A DNA stretch of 64,000 nt from NCBI GenBank assembly GCA_022925895.1, contig JAKSYS010000143.1, positions 42,521 to 106,520 of the forward strand, in the 5' to 3' direction. Source of the stretch: Fragilaria crotonensis. Its lineage: Eukaryota > Bacillariophyta > Fragilariophyceae > Fragilariales > Fragilariaceae. The notes beneath the pieces are model-generated. The model saw nothing but the letters and a program-made list of their open reading frames with translations. It was not told where the DNA came from and did no database searches. Every line of letters begins with the position of its first letter. Within the stretch, counting starts at the first letter, position 1. The translations under genes and the position numbers were made by a program. Shown here one piece after another: positions 1 to 11,002 of the stretch.

Positions 1-936
1 ATGCCTTGAAAATTTTCTAGACCATTGAGTGAGCAACATACTAGTTGCTTGCCGTATTGCCTGCTGCTGGTTTCGTTTGCTGTCTCCATATTGGAGCTGC
101 CAAAGAAGCATAACTGCACAGACTTCAGTAGAGGAAAGCAAAGGAAGGTTGGTTCTTTTAAAGGCCTCATATCTTAGCATGACAATGGCATGTGATTACA
201 AGATCAGCATGTCAACAGTCCTCAAGAACTGGATCAATCACTTTGATCACTTGATGATGATTTTTGTTGTTTGCCTTGTCACATGTCCAATGTCCAGGCG
301 GGACTCCAACTCTGATACAATAACTTCCAGTTCCTTGGATATGCTTATTGCTATTTCTTCTTTCATAGCAGCAGAGCATGAGGGGTTGTTGAAAAGCCTT
401 CCACATGTCACGAAACCCATACCACTGACAAGAATTCCTGTGGGTTCCAGTTTACTACTAATAGTGCACAAAGTGTGTGAGTGCTGACACTCAGAAAATA
501 TTTGCACCCTAGTATTAAGCACAGGCCTATCCTGTACTACTAAGGATGATAAGTGGTACATGGGCCAATGCTTCTGAGGAGTGGCACTAAGAAATGCAAG
601 ATTTCAAGTACTACAGAAGCTGAAAGCTATCATAACTTTCATTCACATGATCTTGAGGACGAGTTATACAGTACTGAGAACTGGAGTAGTTGTCATGAAG
701 TCAGATGCCTGTTGAAATTGATTTTTCAAAGAAATCAACAAAATTGGACTTTAGTCTGGACTTAGTCTGGAGTTTACTCCAATACCTTGTATGATACAGC
801 GTACCTGGGGTACGATCACTGTGTCCGAGTACAAGTACTTCGTAGCCCAGGTGTAACTGGTACAAGTAGTCCGAGTACTAGGTACCAACCGTAGTAGCGT
901 CGTATCTACATTACTTGTACCAGGTCAATGTGTGGC
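1..936. other. Gene-free stretch, possibly old repeat debris
   Basis: I see no convincing gene here. Open frames on both strands are short and have no recognisable domain. One short + frame near 580-630 contains a serine-threonine-threonine-glutamate-alanine-glutamate string that recalls the RNase H region of copia elements, but the match is too short to call. From about 780 the sequence becomes rich in GTAC and AGTACT words, like many other spacers in this window. The stretch ends at the target site of copia element 1. Confidence 0.4.
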
Positions 937-940
937 TACG

Positions 941-1100
941 TGATTAATTATGGCCATGCAACATGCTACAGTATACAGTGCGATAACGACGGTAGTACTG
1001 GGTGCATCCAGCACACCAGCACTGAACGCACTTCTTCGTTTGTATAACGTTTAAGTCCTTCTATGTCTCTCGCCCATGTTACTTCGACTACTTATAATCA
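941..1100 (+). repeat. 5' LTR of copia element 1
   Basis: 160 bp, starting TGATTAATTATGG and ending TTATAATCA, so it has the usual TG...CA termini. It is identical to the copy at 7392-7551. TACG immediately upstream is the target duplication. Confidence 0.93.
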
Positions 1101-1114
1101 GTTTATCAGACCCA
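1101..1114 (+). promoter_or_regulatory. Primer-binding site of copia element 1
   Basis: GTTTATCAGACCCA directly follows the 5' LTR. The same 14 nt directly follow the 5' LTR of element 2 (minus strand 52300-52287). The complement folds as an anticodon arm with loop CTGATAA, so priming by a cleaved half-tRNA, as in Drosophila copia, is likely. The identity of the tRNA is an inference. Confidence 0.65.
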
Positions 1115-1659
1115 GAACGCTCTGGTAGATGGTATTCGACGCCATACCATGTGCAGCGATAGCAACAACCTGGAATTGTCTTACGATGCACCGGTTGTCG
1201 GCTCGGGATTTGACCAGAATATTCGATCATTCTGCCTAGGTATGCATCGAACTACCTACTCCCCTAGTAAATCAGTGAACCATAACATGCACGGTGGAGC
1301 ATGTGGCCTGTAATAAACGAATGAGGTGAATACCATCCCCATTCAATCGTTGGATCGTTTCCAGCGGCCACTCGACGGATCTGAGGGGCGCCTCGGTTCC
1401 TATCCGTACCATCGCGGATAAAAGGCATAGTTACCGTCCGTTTGGAGCTAACTATTATATATAGTAACGATGAGAGTATTTTTGGTACTAACTCACCTAC
1501 CGGTTACAAGGCTTGTACTGGCAATGTACCTACGAGTGGTCAGCGTTGAACGGATCGGGTGAACCGGGATTCAACTGATTTCGATCTACGCATCCTGATT
1601 GACACTCTTTTTCGCTTTCGTTTTCTCTTTTGTTTTTCTTGGTTTTCGAAACAGCGGCG

Positions 1660-3131
1660 ATGGTCCGAATCGGTTTTACCGAAATGGCTGCACAAGCTCT
1701 CGTCGACGAACAGGGAATGGATTCCCTGGAGGAGATCAAACTCCTCACGGACGACGAGATTGAGAGTCTATGCAAGGTGATCAGGCGCCCGGGAGGGATG
1801 ATCCCCGCCCCACCAGGAGGGGCGGCGGGTGGAGCCGCTAACATCCCAAATCCCGGAGTTCCTGTCAACCAACGAGCTGAGGGACACCTCAAACTACTCG
1901 CCTTCTACCTACGCCATCAGGCGCGCATCAGTAGGACAGTAACAGTTGCTCAAGTCACGCTCGAAGCGATCCGTACTGTCCGTGAGCTCCGTGAGTTCGA
2001 ATCGACCTATAAGAATCCAGATGATTTGCCGACCATCAATGCCAAGGATTGGCCCAAGACGATGGAAGCAATCGACGAGTACCTCCGCTCAGTACTCGGG
2101 GAGCGTAAAATCCCACTCGCTTATGTCGTTCGTAAGAACGACAGTATCCCAGATGATGACGACGACGTGATTTACCCTACTATCCAGGACGAGATGATTG
2201 CCAGGGCGCCACACTACACGCTCGCTGCCAACAATGCGAAAATCCCTGATGCGATTTACCTCGTCAACCGTGGCAAAGTATGGGACATCATCTCCAAGAT
2301 CACTCGTGAGCACCCGTGCTGGACTTATGTCAAACCCGCTCAGAAGACGAGAGACGGGCGCATGGCCTACAACGGTCTTTATCTCCATTACTTGGGGCCT
2401 AATAACGTCGATAACATGGCTACAATGGCCGAACAGAAGCTCAAGGATACGGTCTACAATGGCGAGCAGCGCCGTTGGGACTTTGAGAAGTATGTTAACG
2501 TGCACAAACAGCAGCACTCCGTGATGGAGGGCTTGGTCGAGCACGGCTACACAGGAATTGACCAGGTCTAAAGTCCGTTACCTGCTTGATGGCATCAAAA
2601 CGGACAAATTTGACGCCGTCAAGACACGAATCATGTCCGATGAGCGCTTGAGAACGACTTCGATGCATGCGTCACGCTTTATCAGGACTACATTCGCCAG
2701 ACGTCTAAGAAGACGACGAATGCAACAGTCAACATCTCCGAGCTAAAGACCGGCAAGCGTAAGGCCGATGCAATCGAAGACCGATATTACACGAGGAGGA
2801 GTACGCCAAACTCACACCCGAACAGAAGAAGGAACTCGCTTCTAAGCGCACCAAGCGTGGCCACAAGCCTGGTGCGAAAGACAGCAAGATCAAGGGTGGT
2901 AACAAGCCTAAGGACGTGATCAAGAACCTCCGAGCGGTCAATCGCCAGGTGTCGCAACTGGCTAAGCAGATGAGCAAGACCACCGTTGAAGAGGAGAGCA
3001 CCGTCGGCTCAGATCAGTCCTATTCAACTCAGCCGGAGAGGGCAACCAAGAAATCCAAGACTGGCACGAATCGAACTAATACTGCCCTAACGCGTCAGAA
3101 GAAGGAGTCTGCGGCAGATACCTGCAAGTGA
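1660..3131 (+). pseudogene. gag of copia element 1, frame-disrupted
   Basis: Nucleocapsid/capsid region. The first part (1660-2571) is open for about 300 codons and starts with a short helical domain (EQGMDSLEEIKLLTDDE), similar in position to the N-terminal domain of element 2 gag. It then shifts frame near 2558, again near 2652 and again near 2788; the last open piece ends at TGA 3129-3131. The C-terminal piece is lysine-rich (KRTKRGHKPGAKDSK) and has no CCHC zinc knuckle, so RNA binding probably relies on basic residues. I chose ATG 1660 because the frame upstream of it has no better start. Confidence 0.75.
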
Positions 3132-3150
3132 CACGCGCGCTCCTTATTAG

Positions 3151-5460
3151 TACTTCGGGCACTGGGATCTGGATGTATCCGTAACGCAAGAAGGGCGCAC
3201 GGACTTAGACTCCCATGCGGATCAATGTGCCGTAGGAAGTAATTGCTTAGTAGTCCACGACTACGATCGCCCAATAAATGTGTCGGGCTACAACCCATCG
3301 GGGCCGATTGCCCAAGATCTAAAAACCGTTTCGGCTGCGCTCGCTTACGACGACCCAGTCACGGGCGAAACGGTTATTCTAATGGTCCATCAGGCGATCT
3401 TCATCCCCGATCTCGCTCACAATCTACTATCAACGATGCAAGTCAGACTGAATGACGTCGTGATAAACGAGACACCTCGTTTTCTGACTGAACGGGTCAC
3501 TGACTTAACATTCGATAGTGGTACCGACGGATGACCCTGATGTCCCTTACGTGATACCCTTATCGATTCATGGCGTGACATCAACGTTTCCCACGCGCAA
3601 GCCCACACTCGCGGAGTACGAATCCTTACCTCACTTGACTCTCACCAGCGAGGATCCGCCATATGATCCTTACGACCAATCGTTTGCCGCTGAAGAGTTG
3701 GCGCTCACGAAGTACCTATCGGAAACAGGGGACCGAATCGGAGCATCGCCGCCGAGGACGAGGCGACTATGTTCAGTTTCCGAAATGACTTCGTTCGCGA
3801 GTCATGTCCAACGTGAACTGGATGTGCCGAGTTTGTCGTTACAGATGACATCGCCCACTCTTGCGATTGACTCGTTCCATCGCTCGATTTCAGCGCTCCG
3901 GTCATCCCCTCCCGGTAAGCAGTTTGACCCTCAGCTCCTGGCAAGGAATTGGGGAATCGACTTACAAACTGCGAAACGCACATTTAACGTGACAACACAG
4001 CGTGGTATTCGCACCGTACTGCACCCGACGCTGTCGCGTCGCTTTCGTACAAACGATCGGCAGCTACGGTACAGGCGTTTACCCATTGACTGCTTCACCG
4101 ACACGCTGATATCGAATACAGCCTCGCGACGCAACAACAAGTACGCCCAAATCTTTGCAACACCCGAGGGATGGTGTAGGGCGTACCCTATGAATAAGAA
4201 GTCGCTCGCCCATGAGGGCCTTTCCTTGTTGTTCCAACGCGAAGGCGTGCCGAACACGATTATCATGGACGGTGCAAGGGAACAGACGATGGGGCTGTTT
4301 CGAAAGAAGTGTCGGGAGGTTGGAACTCGAGTGAAGCAGACGGAGCCACATACGCCGTGGTCAAATGCAGCGGAGGCGGCCATCCGCGAACTCAAGAAAG
4401 GTGTCGGCAGGCAGATGGTTAAATCTGGCGCACCAAAACGCTTGTGGGACGATTGCCTTGAGCGTGAGGCATATATACGATCTCACACGGCCCACGATAT
4501 TTATCGGTTGAACGGCCAAGTACCCGAGACAGTCGTCAGCGGTGAAACCGCTGACATATCACCTTTTGCACTTTTCAAGTGGTACGAGTGGGTACTGTTT
4601 AGGGACACGTCGGTGACATATCCTGATGACTCCATGGTACTTGGGCGTGACTTGGGACCGGCGATTGATATTGGACCGGCGATGACCAGAAAGGTTCTCA
4701 AGATGAATGGTCAAGTCGTCTACCGGTCGACAGTCCGATCGCTAACTCTGGACGAGATGGCAGATGAAACAATGAAGCGAAAGCGGGAGGAATTCACGTC
4801 GAGGATAAATTCTGCTCTAGGGGACGGATTCAAGTATGAAGACTTTGCGTCCGACCCAGAATTAGAAGACCTTGATACCCCGACTTTCCCAAGCTACGGC
4901 GACGACGATGATGGTGAGATGCCACAACAGCCTGATGCCGATGAAGAGCCGGACGCAGACACACGACCAGTATGTTGGGGCGGAGGTGACGTTGCCCATC
5001 GGTGACAAGATGCTGAGTGCTAAGGTTCGAAGCAGGAAACGTGGAGCTGATGGTAGCCTTCTGGGAAAGGCTAATCAGAACCCGATACTTGACACTCGAA
5101 CATACAACGTTGAGTTTTCTGACGGACAGACAGCAGAATTGGCTGCCAACGTGATCGCGCAGAGCATGTACTCGATGTGCGATACGGAAGGTAACCAATA
5201 CCTCTTGTTAGAGGGGATTGTTGACCATCGGAAAGATGGTTCTGCAATCGAACGCGCGGATATGTATGTCCAGCGTGGCTCAAATCGACACTTCCGGAAA
5301 ACCACGAAGGGGTGGCAGCTTTGCGTGGAATGGAAAGACGGCAGTACGTCGTGGGAGCGTCTCGCCGACCTGAAGGAATCAAACCCTGTACAAGTCGCAG
5401 ATTATGCGGTTGCCCACGGGATAGAGAACGAGCCCGCTTTTGCTTGGTGGGTGCCTTTAC
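3151..5460 (+). pseudogene. pol part 1 of copia element 1: protease and integrase, frame-disrupted
   Basis: The protease active site LDSHADQCAVGSN is encoded from about 3205, in a frame that begins after TAG 3148-3150. The frame shifts near 3520 into a 495-codon open frame (3518-5005) that holds the integrase. The DDE acidic residues lie in CFTDTLIS (about 4095), IIMDGAREQ (about 4263) and WSNAAEAAIREL (about 4360). Another shift near 4970 leads into a domain with DTRTYNVEFSDGQTAELAAN and CVEWKDGSTSWERLADLKES, found at the same place in element 2. It joins the reverse transcriptase frame by a shift near 5455. Confidence 0.85.
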
Positions 5461-7246
5461 TTTGGGGCGACGAAACCGCATCATCGCGGCTATCAATAGC
5501 CGATACCACAAGCGTACCCACAAGTTCGGTCTGGAAGTGCCGAAGACCTATGAAGATTGCATCCGTATTGACCGTGAAAACGGCAATACTCTATGGCAAG
5601 ACGCCATTCGCAAGGAGATGGCAAAAGTACAAGTGGCTTTCCAGGTAATTAATGATGGCACGGAGCCACCACCAACGTACCAGGAAATCCGTTGTCATCT
5701 CGTGTATGACATAAAAATGGAAGACTTTCAAAGAAAGGCACGGCTAGTGGCAGGTGGTCACATGACCGAATCGCCACCGGCGTATGTAACGTATGCGAGC
5801 GTTGTCTCAAGGGAGTCGGTGCGCATCGCGTTAACGTTGGCTGCCCTCAATGACCTGGAAGTCAAAACGGCAGACATCGAAAACGCTTACCTGACTGCGC
5901 CCGTAGGAGAGAAGATATGGTGTCGACTCGGCCCGGAGTTCGGAAATGACGCTGGGAAGAAAGCAGTGATCGTGCGAGCGCTGTACGGGTTAAAGTCGGC
6001 CGGAGCATCATTCCGCAATCACCTCGCCGATTGTATGCGGCATCTGGGTTGGGACTCCTGTAAAGCCGATCCGGATGTGTGGATGAAGCCCGAAGTCCGA
6101 GTTGAGGATGGCTACAAATACTATGCGTATTGCCTACTGTATGTGGACGATATACTTGTTGTCCATCACGATGGAGTACGTGCGTTAAAAGAAATCGACC
6201 ATTTCTTCAAAACAAAGCCAGGCTCGATTCGTGATCCTGAGTTTTACTTGGGTGCGAAGCTTCGCTCGTTCACGTTGCCCAATGGCGTACAATCTTGGGC
6301 CATGAGCTCCAGTAAGTATATCCAAGCGGCTGTGCACAATGTGAAGGAATATCACAACGTCAATTTCCCGTCGAGGCATTGGACAAAGAGGGCAAAAGGG
6401 CCTTTTCCCCTCAACTACGCTCCCGAGACGGACGTGAGTCCTATACTCGACGCGACCCAAGGATCGTTCTACCAGACACAGATCGGAGTCCTCAGGTGGT
6501 GCGTCGAATTGGGTCGGATCGACATTATCACCGAAGTCTCGGAGTTAGCCTCGTACCTAGCTCAGCCACGAGAGGGACACTTGAATGCAGTGTTTCACAT
6601 TTTTGGTTATCTCGAAAAGAAACACAACGCCCGGATTGTGTTTGATCCTTCTTATCCTGTCATCGACATGTCAGTGTTCAAAGAGTGCGATTGGAAACAA
6701 TATTATGGGGATGTGAATGAGGCAATCCCGCCAAATGCACCTGAGGCACGAGGCAAGGAGGTTGATCTGCGACTGTTTGTTGACTCAGACCATGCGGGCG
6801 ACCAGCGCACAAGACGATCGCGAACAGGGTTCGTCATGTATCTAAACATGGCCCCCATCACATGGTTCTCGAAGAAGCAATCAACGATTGAGACCAGTGT
6901 ATTCGGTGCCGAATTCGTAGCGATGAAACAAGGGATGGAAACACTCCGTGGTCTTCGCTACAAGCTGCGAATGATGGGAGTACCATTATCTGGACCTTCA
7001 TATATTTACGGGGACAATATGTCCGTCATTCATAATACACAGCGACCAGAATCGACTTTGAAGAAGAAGTCAAACTCCGTATGTTACCATGCGGTGCGCG
7101 AGGCAGTGGCGATGGGCGAATGCTTAACGGGGCACGTGTCGACACACGATAACCCAGCCGATATCTGCACCAAGATCATCCCCGGTGGTCAGAAACGAGA
7201 TCACTTAGTTGGGCTGATTTTGTATGACATAACCGATCACAGTTGA
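5456..7246 (+). CDS. pol part 2 of copia element 1: reverse transcriptase and RNase H
   Basis: Open in one frame for about 600 codons. Reverse transcriptase motifs in order: RKARLVAGGHMTE, KTADIENAYLTAP (motif A aspartate), VRALYGLKSAGASFRNHL, and the catalytic YVDDILVVHHD at about 6139. RNase H follows with FVDSDHAGDQRTRRSRTG, the ETSVFGAEFVAMK glutamate and YIYGDNMSVIHN. It ends with HDNPADICTKIIPGG, the usual copia C-terminus. It has no start codon of its own and is the tail of a Gag-Pol polyprotein. It is the best preserved part of the element. Confidence 0.88.
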   Translation, partial: FTLGRRNRIIAAINSRYHKRTHKFGLEVPKTYEDCIRIDRENGNTLWQDAIRKEMAKVQVAFQVINDGTEPPPTYQEIRCHLVYDIKMEDFQRKARLVAGGHMTESPPAYVTYASVVSRESVRIALTLAALNDLEVKTADIENAYLTAPVGEKIWCRLGPEFGNDAGKKAVIVRALYGLKSAGASFRNHLADCMRHLGWDSCKADPDVWMKPEVRVEDGYKYYAYCLLYVDDILVVHHDGVRALKEIDHFFKTKPGSIRDPEFYLGAKLRSFTLPNGVQSWAMSSSKYIQAAVHNVKEYHNVNFPSRHWTKRAKGPFPLNYAPETDVSPILDATQGSFYQTQIGVLRWCVELGRIDIITEVSELASYLAQPREGHLNAVFHIFGYLEKKHNARIVFDPSYPVIDMSVFKECDWKQYYGDVNEAIPPNAPEARGKEVDLRLFVDSDHAGDQRTRRSRTGFVMYLNMAPITWFSKKQSTIETSVFGAEFVAMKQGMETLRGLRYKLRMMGVPLSGPSYIYGDNMSVIHNTQRPESTLKKKSNSVCYHAVREAVAMGECLTGHVSTHDNPADICTKIIPGGQKRDHLVGLILYDITDHS

Positions 7247-7382
7247 TAACCCCCTCACCGAGGTTCGCAGGTTTTTTTTGGGTTTCCTTGTTTGCCATCA
7301 TCGGCAACTAAATATCACTATGATCGTATACAACGCGAGTTACGACGACCTAATGTGCTCGTCCGACTTAGTCCCATTAGTT

Positions 7383-7391
7383 CGAGGGGAC
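7383..7391 (+). promoter_or_regulatory. Polypurine tract of copia element 1
   Basis: CGAGGGGAC abuts the 3' LTR. It is purine-rich and sits where plus-strand DNA priming is expected. Element 2 has the comparable ACGGGGAC next to its 3' LTR. Confidence 0.6.
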
Positions 7392-7551
7392 TGATTAATT
7401 ATGGCCATGCAACATGCTACAGTATACAGTGCGATAACGACGGTAGTACTGGGTGCATCCAGCACACCAGCACTGAACGCACTTCTTCGTTTGTATAACG
7501 TTTAAGTCCTTCTATGTCTCTCGCCCATGTTACTTCGACTACTTATAATCA
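7392..7551 (+). repeat. 3' LTR of copia element 1
   Basis: 160 bp, identical to 941-1100, followed by the TACG target duplication at 7552-7555. Confidence 0.93.
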
Positions 7552-7555
7552 TACG

Positions 7556-7982
7556 TGTATTTGCTGTCGCTCTGTTGTTCGTTCGCACCCCAAAATTAAA
7601 AATTACTGTCAGACGAGGAAGTGACTAGTAACGTACACTTCGTACTTAATTCTGCGACATGTACATTTAATACTACGCCTACTCGGTGGCAAAAATATGA
7701 GCACAAAATCAAGATACCGGCACAATTTCGACTCCAATGCGACCAATATGTTTCACGTATATTAGTGCACTGTACACGGTTTATCACATACACTAGTAGT
7801 ATGAAATATGAATGCCTTTCAAACTTCAAACTGCGAGAGGTGTCCGGTGTCCCGTCTTGTTAGCGGAGTCTCGTATCTCGCCACTCGCAACCTTCGTGCA
7901 TCAACCGCAACAGCAACTCTCAACAACCCTCGCAATACGCGCGTGGCTGAAGATCTCTATCTCGGTAATATAACAAGAAACA
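7556..7982. other. Spacer between copia element 1 and the TRAPPC6-like gene
   Basis: About 430 bp with no convincing gene. The last 150 bp probably hold the promoter and 5' leader of the downstream gene. I see no clear core promoter motif. Confidence 0.5.
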
Positions 7983-8573
7983 ATGGCCGCCCCGAAACAA
8001 GAAGCTTCAGAAGAGCGGCCTACTCATGTCTCGGACCCTGCAATGGAGTTCATGTTGACTGAGGTTTTGCGTTGGGTGGAACAGTCTTGCCAGAAACCCG
8101 ACGCAGAAGAGGACGCCGCTGTTTTCGCGGCGGAAGTGGCGGCCTCTAAACTGGAACGAATGGGTTACAGCGTCGGATTTCGCCTCTGTGAACGCCTGGC
8201 TCAAAACAAGACCTTTGGTGCTGCCGCGGCCACCGGCAAGGATCCGGCGCAAGCGCTTGCTGCATCTCAATTGGAAGCGGTAAAGTTTCTCTGCAAGGAA
8301 TTCTGGACGGAAGTCTTCCGAAAACAAATTGACAAGCTGCAGACAAATCATAGAGGAGTGTTCGTATTGAAAGACATGGACCTGAGGTGGCTGTCACGAT
8401 TGCCACCCAACCAGGAAGATGCGCGTGTAGCTGCGATTCAAATGCTGGCGTTTCCTTGCGGACTGGTGAGAGGGGCACTGGCCAATTTAGGGATTCCTGC
8501 CGTCGTATCGTGCGATTTCCTTGCCGACGGTATCAATATGTCGGCTTGCTCGTTCAACATCAAAATCAAATAA
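7983..8573 (+). CDS. TRAPPC6: TRAPP complex subunit 6 (TRAPPC6/Trs33, Bet3 family)
   Basis: A 196-residue protein, slightly longer than most TRAPPC6/Trs33 proteins. TRAPP complexes are tethering factors and Rab exchange factors in ER-Golgi and Golgi traffic. The Bet3-family core is clear: ERMGYSVGFRLCERLAQNK (about residues 58-77), VKFLCKEFWTEVFRKQIDKL (about 100-119), then TNHRGVFVLKD, AFPCGLVRGALANLGIPA and a last strand SACSFNIKI. The middle carries a short alanine-rich insert (about 80-95). The ATG at 7983 is preceded by AACA and gives the expected N-terminus. Single exon. Copia element 1 ends only about 430 bp upstream. Confidence 0.93.
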   Translation: MAAPKQEASEERPTHVSDPAMEFMLTEVLRWVEQSCQKPDAEEDAAVFAAEVAASKLERMGYSVGFRLCERLAQNKTFGAAAATGKDPAQALAASQLEAVKFLCKEFWTEVFRKQIDKLQTNHRGVFVLKDMDLRWLSRLPPNQEDARVAAIQMLAFPCGLVRGALANLGIPAVVSCDFLADGINMSACSFNIKIK

Positions 8574-8779
8574 AACAAACGTTTTCATGCCAAATTCTAC
8601 ACAGTAATTCCCGCTGAAGGTGATCTTAAAATTGCAACGACTCGCATGTGACAAAGGCATTAGTAGTAAAGTCTTCGGGTGTCCATGTTGGCGTGGATAC
8701 GCGCCAGGTCACTGGTATCCGACATAACGAAAAGCTGTAATTAAGGCATGCAGGACACTTAAAGTTCGAGCCAATAGCA

Positions 8780-9247
8780 TTAACTAGGTTTTTGTGTTTT
8801 CGTTATCTCCACGTTCGGTTTGACACCACTCATCTTGTCTACGGTTGACGAAGTAATTGGTTCTACAGTTGTGACTGGTCCTCCTGAGTCTGCATGTTCC
8901 GCTTTGACCTTAACCTCTGCGAGTTACAAATGGGAGAGTAAGTTAACTCAATTTCGGTCAAGCGCATTTCAGAATGTTCGTTCCACTTCGCGGGTCGTAC
9001 CATAATTTCCATGTTCGTTAAGCTTTCCTTGAACAATGCCGTGTAGCATCATATCCTCGGCTTCGTCGATCATGACGAGCAGCCCTTCCAAGTGATGCGG
9101 ATCCGATACCACTCTATTCTTTTCAAACTCCGCTCGTATTGCAATTTTAGATTCTGCGAGTGCCCGAATATCACCTTGAAACAGCTTGTTGCGAGCCCGA
9201 AAGAGGCGTCTGTAGCCAGATATTGCGCGGCCTGCGGTTGATGACAT
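8780..9247 (-). CDS. LYRM7: LYR-motif protein, LYRM7/MZM1-like complex III assembly factor
   Basis: Two exons, 9247-9001 and 8916-8780, with an 84 nt intron that begins GTACGA and ends CTCGCAG; joined they give 127 residues. The N-terminus SGYRRLFRARNKLF is the LYR helix, followed by FQGDIRALAESKIAIRAEFE and a conserved helix ending in GIVQGKLNEHGNY. LYRM7/MZM1 is a mitochondrial matrix chaperone for the Rieske iron-sulfur protein. I place exon 2 because it removes a stop and continues in phase to a C-terminus ending GVKPNVEITKTQKPS. The single-frame alternative stops nine residues into the intron. An upstream in-frame ATG at 9346 exists, but 9247 gives the family's normal start. Confidence 0.82.
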
Positions 9248-9582
9248 GACAATGCGCTGGGGTTCGAGAGAAATTGGGTGTGTTCGAGGAGTGGTCGGAT
9301 CGAGCTGATCGTTGATGATCGCTCCCTCACTACGCCCCACACCCACACCACAAACAAGATCAATCGATGTTTTCGATTATTCATAGTTCATACTCCGTAG
9401 TTCATAGTGATTCTCGTACCTCGTACTGGTACTGTACCTGGCCACACTGAGTACCAGGTACCAGGCACTCATGGTTTTTTTCAAGTATAGCGTCGGATAC
9501 TGGATACCAGTACTTCGGAACACCGTACAGTAAATTACTGTGAAGTCTGAATAAAAATGTAGTGTATGGTAATACTACATCA
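9248..9582. other. Spacer between the LYRM7-like gene and membrane-protein paralogue A
   Basis: About 330 bp. It holds the upstream region of the LYRM7-like gene and GTAC-rich sequence around 9415-9540. No gene seen. Confidence 0.5.
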
Positions 9583-11002
9583 CTACGGTATTTGTACCGC
9601 GGCGATATGGAATAATAATGAACTTAAAACGTATTGATTAACCAACCTACCGGTAGTTTCATGTATAAATGCATCGTTCTCCTTCGCGATCATGGTTCCC
9701 CAAACAGTGGCATCGACCTTCAACCCTTTCCCATCCATCGGTTTCTTGAACCTTGATAAAGTGCGACACAGCGCATTTACTTGAGCCGTAGAAACTCAAC
9801 CTTCGCCGGCGTTGGTACCTTACTGGCGATGATTTCTTCCACCTTCTGCATGAAAGCTTGAGCGCGCTCATCCTCATCGTCCGCATGGGGATGAATGACA
9901 ATTTCGGCGCAGGGAGTGGGTTTGCATTTCGGAGCAGCCCACAGAGAACGACGAAGAGACTTCGCCTTCTTGGTGCTTTTATTTCGAGACTCCAGGAAGT
10001 GCATCGGGCGTGAATTCGGTTTTACGTACGTAGCCGCATCCCTGATGGCGTCGGGCTCCATTTTGTTTGTGATGCCTATTCCAGATTCGGAAAACTCATG
10101 CGGGATGTCCTCGTCAACAATGTCGCTTTCCAGAACTTGGTCGTATGGCTGGGCGTCCTTCTCTCGCCGGCAAGCCTTCCATCCGAAGTGGTGGCTCGCG
10201 AGATCCGATGCTCTAGTTCAATGTCCCGTTCACTAAATTGATCCTGAACGACGCTGTCCGTTTCAGACCAAAATTCATCGGTGTTGTGTGACCGTTTGGC
10301 CTCTCCGTCGACGACAGTTGTGACCAGCTTTCGTCGACGTGGACGATTTCTAAAAATGATACAAGCAAGCACAAAGATGGCAGCAGCCAGCACGCCAACA
10401 AAAGTGACCATGCTTACTCCCAGAGGGTTCAAGCTCGAGCTATCGTCTACGTAAGATCCATTCTCGGAAGCAGCGATAACAGTAGGGGTTGGTTGGGAGG
10501 GTGCATCACTTCCAACATACGCAACCTTTGTAACAGCGAAGTTGGTGGAGTCGTCCAAAGAAGCGTTGATACTTTCCAAAAAGGAGGTGGTGTTCATACT
10601 TGTCTTGATCGCCAGAAGGGCGCTTCCGATAACTTCATTCGGCGATGAATTTTGATCGATAGGAGCGTAAATGATAGTTACGGCACCCTCATATGTAGAG
10701 CATGATCGACTCTTCCGATTGGTAATCACACAAGAACCGAGTTCTCGAAAGTCAGACACTTTCCCCGAAACTGATGATAACTCAAGATTTTTTGCTGCCA
10801 GACGGCGGCGACCGCAGTAATTTTGCGTTACCACCTCCACTATGTGCTTAGTCAAAGCCTTGATGACTATGGATTGGATTTCATCGGGGGTAGCGATAAG
10901 GTTCGTCTCCGCTGTGAATTGAAAGGTAACGACTGCACTTTCCCTGCGTGTTGATGTCAGCCCTTGGTCATCACAGGTATGATAGAACAATGAAGAGGAC
11001 AT
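9583..11002 (-). CDS. Single-pass membrane protein of a diatom family, paralogue A
   Basis: I propose three exons: 11002-10234, 10162-9824 and 9744-9583, with introns of 71 nt (GTGAAC...GGCGAG) and 79 nt (GTAAGG...TTCAAG) placed where the frame must change. The result is an ectodomain with CGRRRL and VSGKVSDF, a membrane segment VSMVTFVGVLAAAIFVLAC (about residues 199-218), a basic stop (RNRPRRRK) and a hydrophilic tail with DIVDEDIPHEFSESGIG. The ectodomain matches paralogue B at 12.8-14.9 kb in order: a cysteine followed by RRRL, then a cysteine-rich bend, then a G-x-V/L-T-I/L-Y strand. No signal peptide is visible, so a 5' exon may be missing, and the last exon is uncertain. Function unknown. 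Confidence 0.6.

Larger units (their letters stand above)
941..7551 (+). mobile_element. Ty1/copia-type LTR retrotransposon, element 1
   Basis: A 6,611 bp element bounded by two 160 bp direct repeats that are identical by eye. The flanks carry TACG at 937-940 and again at 7552-7555, a 4 bp target-site duplication. Inside, the order is gag, protease, integrase, reverse transcriptase, RNase H, which is the copia (Pseudoviridae) order. The coding region changes reading frame about seven times and has a stop near 3148, so this copy cannot make intact Gag-Pol from one frame. Identical LTRs imply recent insertion, which contrasts with the broken genes: it may have been copied in trans from an intact relative. 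Confidence 0.93.

Noticed and set aside
29-561. Overlapping open frames on both strands at the window start
   Set aside because: Neither has a domain or a clear start context; the region looks like repeat debris.
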